The notes under the pieces: generated by a model
Database searches by the model: none
Told to the model about the DNA's origin: nothing
The model's input: only the letters and a program-made list of their open reading frames with translations
Shown here: one piece after another, positions 4,594 through 5,109 of the stretch
Layout: every line of letters begins with the position of its first letter
How positions within the stretch are numbered: position 1 is the stretch's first letter
Position numbers and translations under genes: made by a program
Origin: Deltaproteobacteria bacterium
GTDB lineage: Bacteria > Bdellovibrionota_C > UBA2361 > OMII01
Direction of reading: 5' to 3'
Assembly: GCA_023262305.1 (NCBI GenBank)
Contig: JALRCK010000203.1
Coordinates: 1-5,109, forward strand
Length of the DNA stretch: 5,109 nt

Positions 4594-5109
4594 CTACGCA
4601 TCACCTACCGCTGATGACTTTCGCGTTCCGATAACCTTAGCAGGTGTTCCAACAACGACCGCGTAATCGGGTACATCCTCCTTCACAAGCGAGTGAGCTC
4701 CAACGACAGCGTGAGCGCCGATCGTGACACCATCAAGAACGGTCACGCGAGCGCCGAGCCATGCGTTGTCCTTAATCGTGACTCCACCCTTAATGTCCAT
4801 CGGCTGCGAGATGATCGGAGCATCCTCTCCACCTCCAGTGTGATTTCCGGGCCCAACGTAACAATACGCGCCAACAAGAACGCTCTCGCCTATTTCTATG
4901 CGCGACTGCGTCGCGATGCGGCAGTACGAACCGATATTAGTGCCTTTACCGAGCGCAATCGGTCCACCCTTTGCGGCGATAGTGGTCAGACGCCCTATAC
5001 TTACTCGGTCTTTGATCTCGATAGCGCCCTTCTCTCCACGCACGTCGAGGGATGCCCCATCGTCAATAAGAACCCCATCCCCTAAGGAGATCTGCTGAGG
5101 AATGCGCAC
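4594..5109 (-). CDS. Hexapeptide-repeat (left-handed beta-helix) acyltransferase, amino end cut by the window
   Basis: The frame is open to the right edge; its first codon there is GTG, which may be internal, so the gene is treated as missing its amino end. The visible 171 residues are built of hexapeptide repeats ([LIV]-G-x-x-x-x), for example IEIKDRVSIGRLTTIA (30-45), IALGKGTNIGSYCRIA (51-66) and IEIGESVLVGAYCYVG (71-86). A loop with the likely catalytic His90 (GPGNHTGGGEDAPIISQ) comes next. The typical closing segment, VTIKDNAWLGARVTVLDGVTIGAHAVVGAHSLVKEDVPDYAVVVGTPAKVIG (110-161), follows. This is the WbbJ/NodL/maltose-acetyltransferase type, a trimeric cytoplasmic enzyme moving an acetyl (or other acyl) group from acyl-CoA to a sugar hydroxyl or amine, often in surface polysaccharide synthesis. 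The substrate cannot be read from the sequence. The first of three minus-strand genes, it may link the operon to cell-surface glycans. Confidence 0.88.
   Translation of the reverse strand: MRIPQQISLGDGVLIDDGASLDVRGEKGAIEIKDRVSIGRLTTIAAKGGPIALGKGTNIGSYCRIATQSRIEIGESVLVGAYCYVGPGNHTGGGEDAPIISQPMDIKGGVTIKDNAWLGARVTVLDGVTIGAHAVVGAHSLVKEDVPDYAVVVGTPAKVIGTRKSSAVGDA

Overview
The window is about 5.1 kb of ordinary-looking bacterial chromosome with medium-to-high GC. It carries one confidently named housekeeping gene (trmJ) among envelope-associated and poorly characterised genes. A Sec-type signal peptide, single-pass and multi-pass membrane proteins and a hexapeptide-repeat acyltransferase suggest a bacterium with a developed envelope, probably a Gram-negative (diderm) lineage. 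I cannot place it more precisely. There is no sign of phage, insertion sequences, CRISPR or defence genes.

Left part, minus strand (1-945). A 90-residue protein with three predicted membrane segments (673-945) has a good ribosome binding site and is closed by a clear rho-independent terminator (626-663), so it is probably transcribed alone. Beyond the terminator lie a 95-residue protein (236-523, GTG start) and, 13 bp further on, the first 74 residues of a membrane-anchored protein that runs off the left edge (1-222). The second protein resembles the DUF6754 type. These two probably form an operon.

Divergent intergenic region (946-1297, about 350 bp). It holds no convincing gene but two strong inverted repeats: a 14-bp stem at 975-1014 and a perfect 15-bp inverted repeat at 1088-1166 with a competing 8-bp hairpin nested in its right arm. 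If transcribed towards the 90-residue gene, this would be a long structured leader. A possible promoter for trmJ lies at 1250-1278.

Middle part, plus strand (1298-2771). trmJ, a SPOUT-class tRNA 2'-O-methyltransferase, is followed after 118 bp by a five-helix Yip1-family membrane protein.

Right part, minus strand (2780-5109). An apparent operon reads right to left: a hexapeptide-repeat acyltransferase (cut by the window edge), a single-pass anchored protein with a beta-rich domain and coiled coil, and a secreted protein with the same domain order. The last two overlap by 14 bp and look translationally coupled. Together they may serve an envelope or surface-polymer function, but this is inference from architecture and neighbourhood.

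The features most worth checking are the structured leader with mutually exclusive hairpins, the coupled pair of coiled-coil proteins, and the uncharacterised small proteins. I see no clear evidence of a wholly new system.
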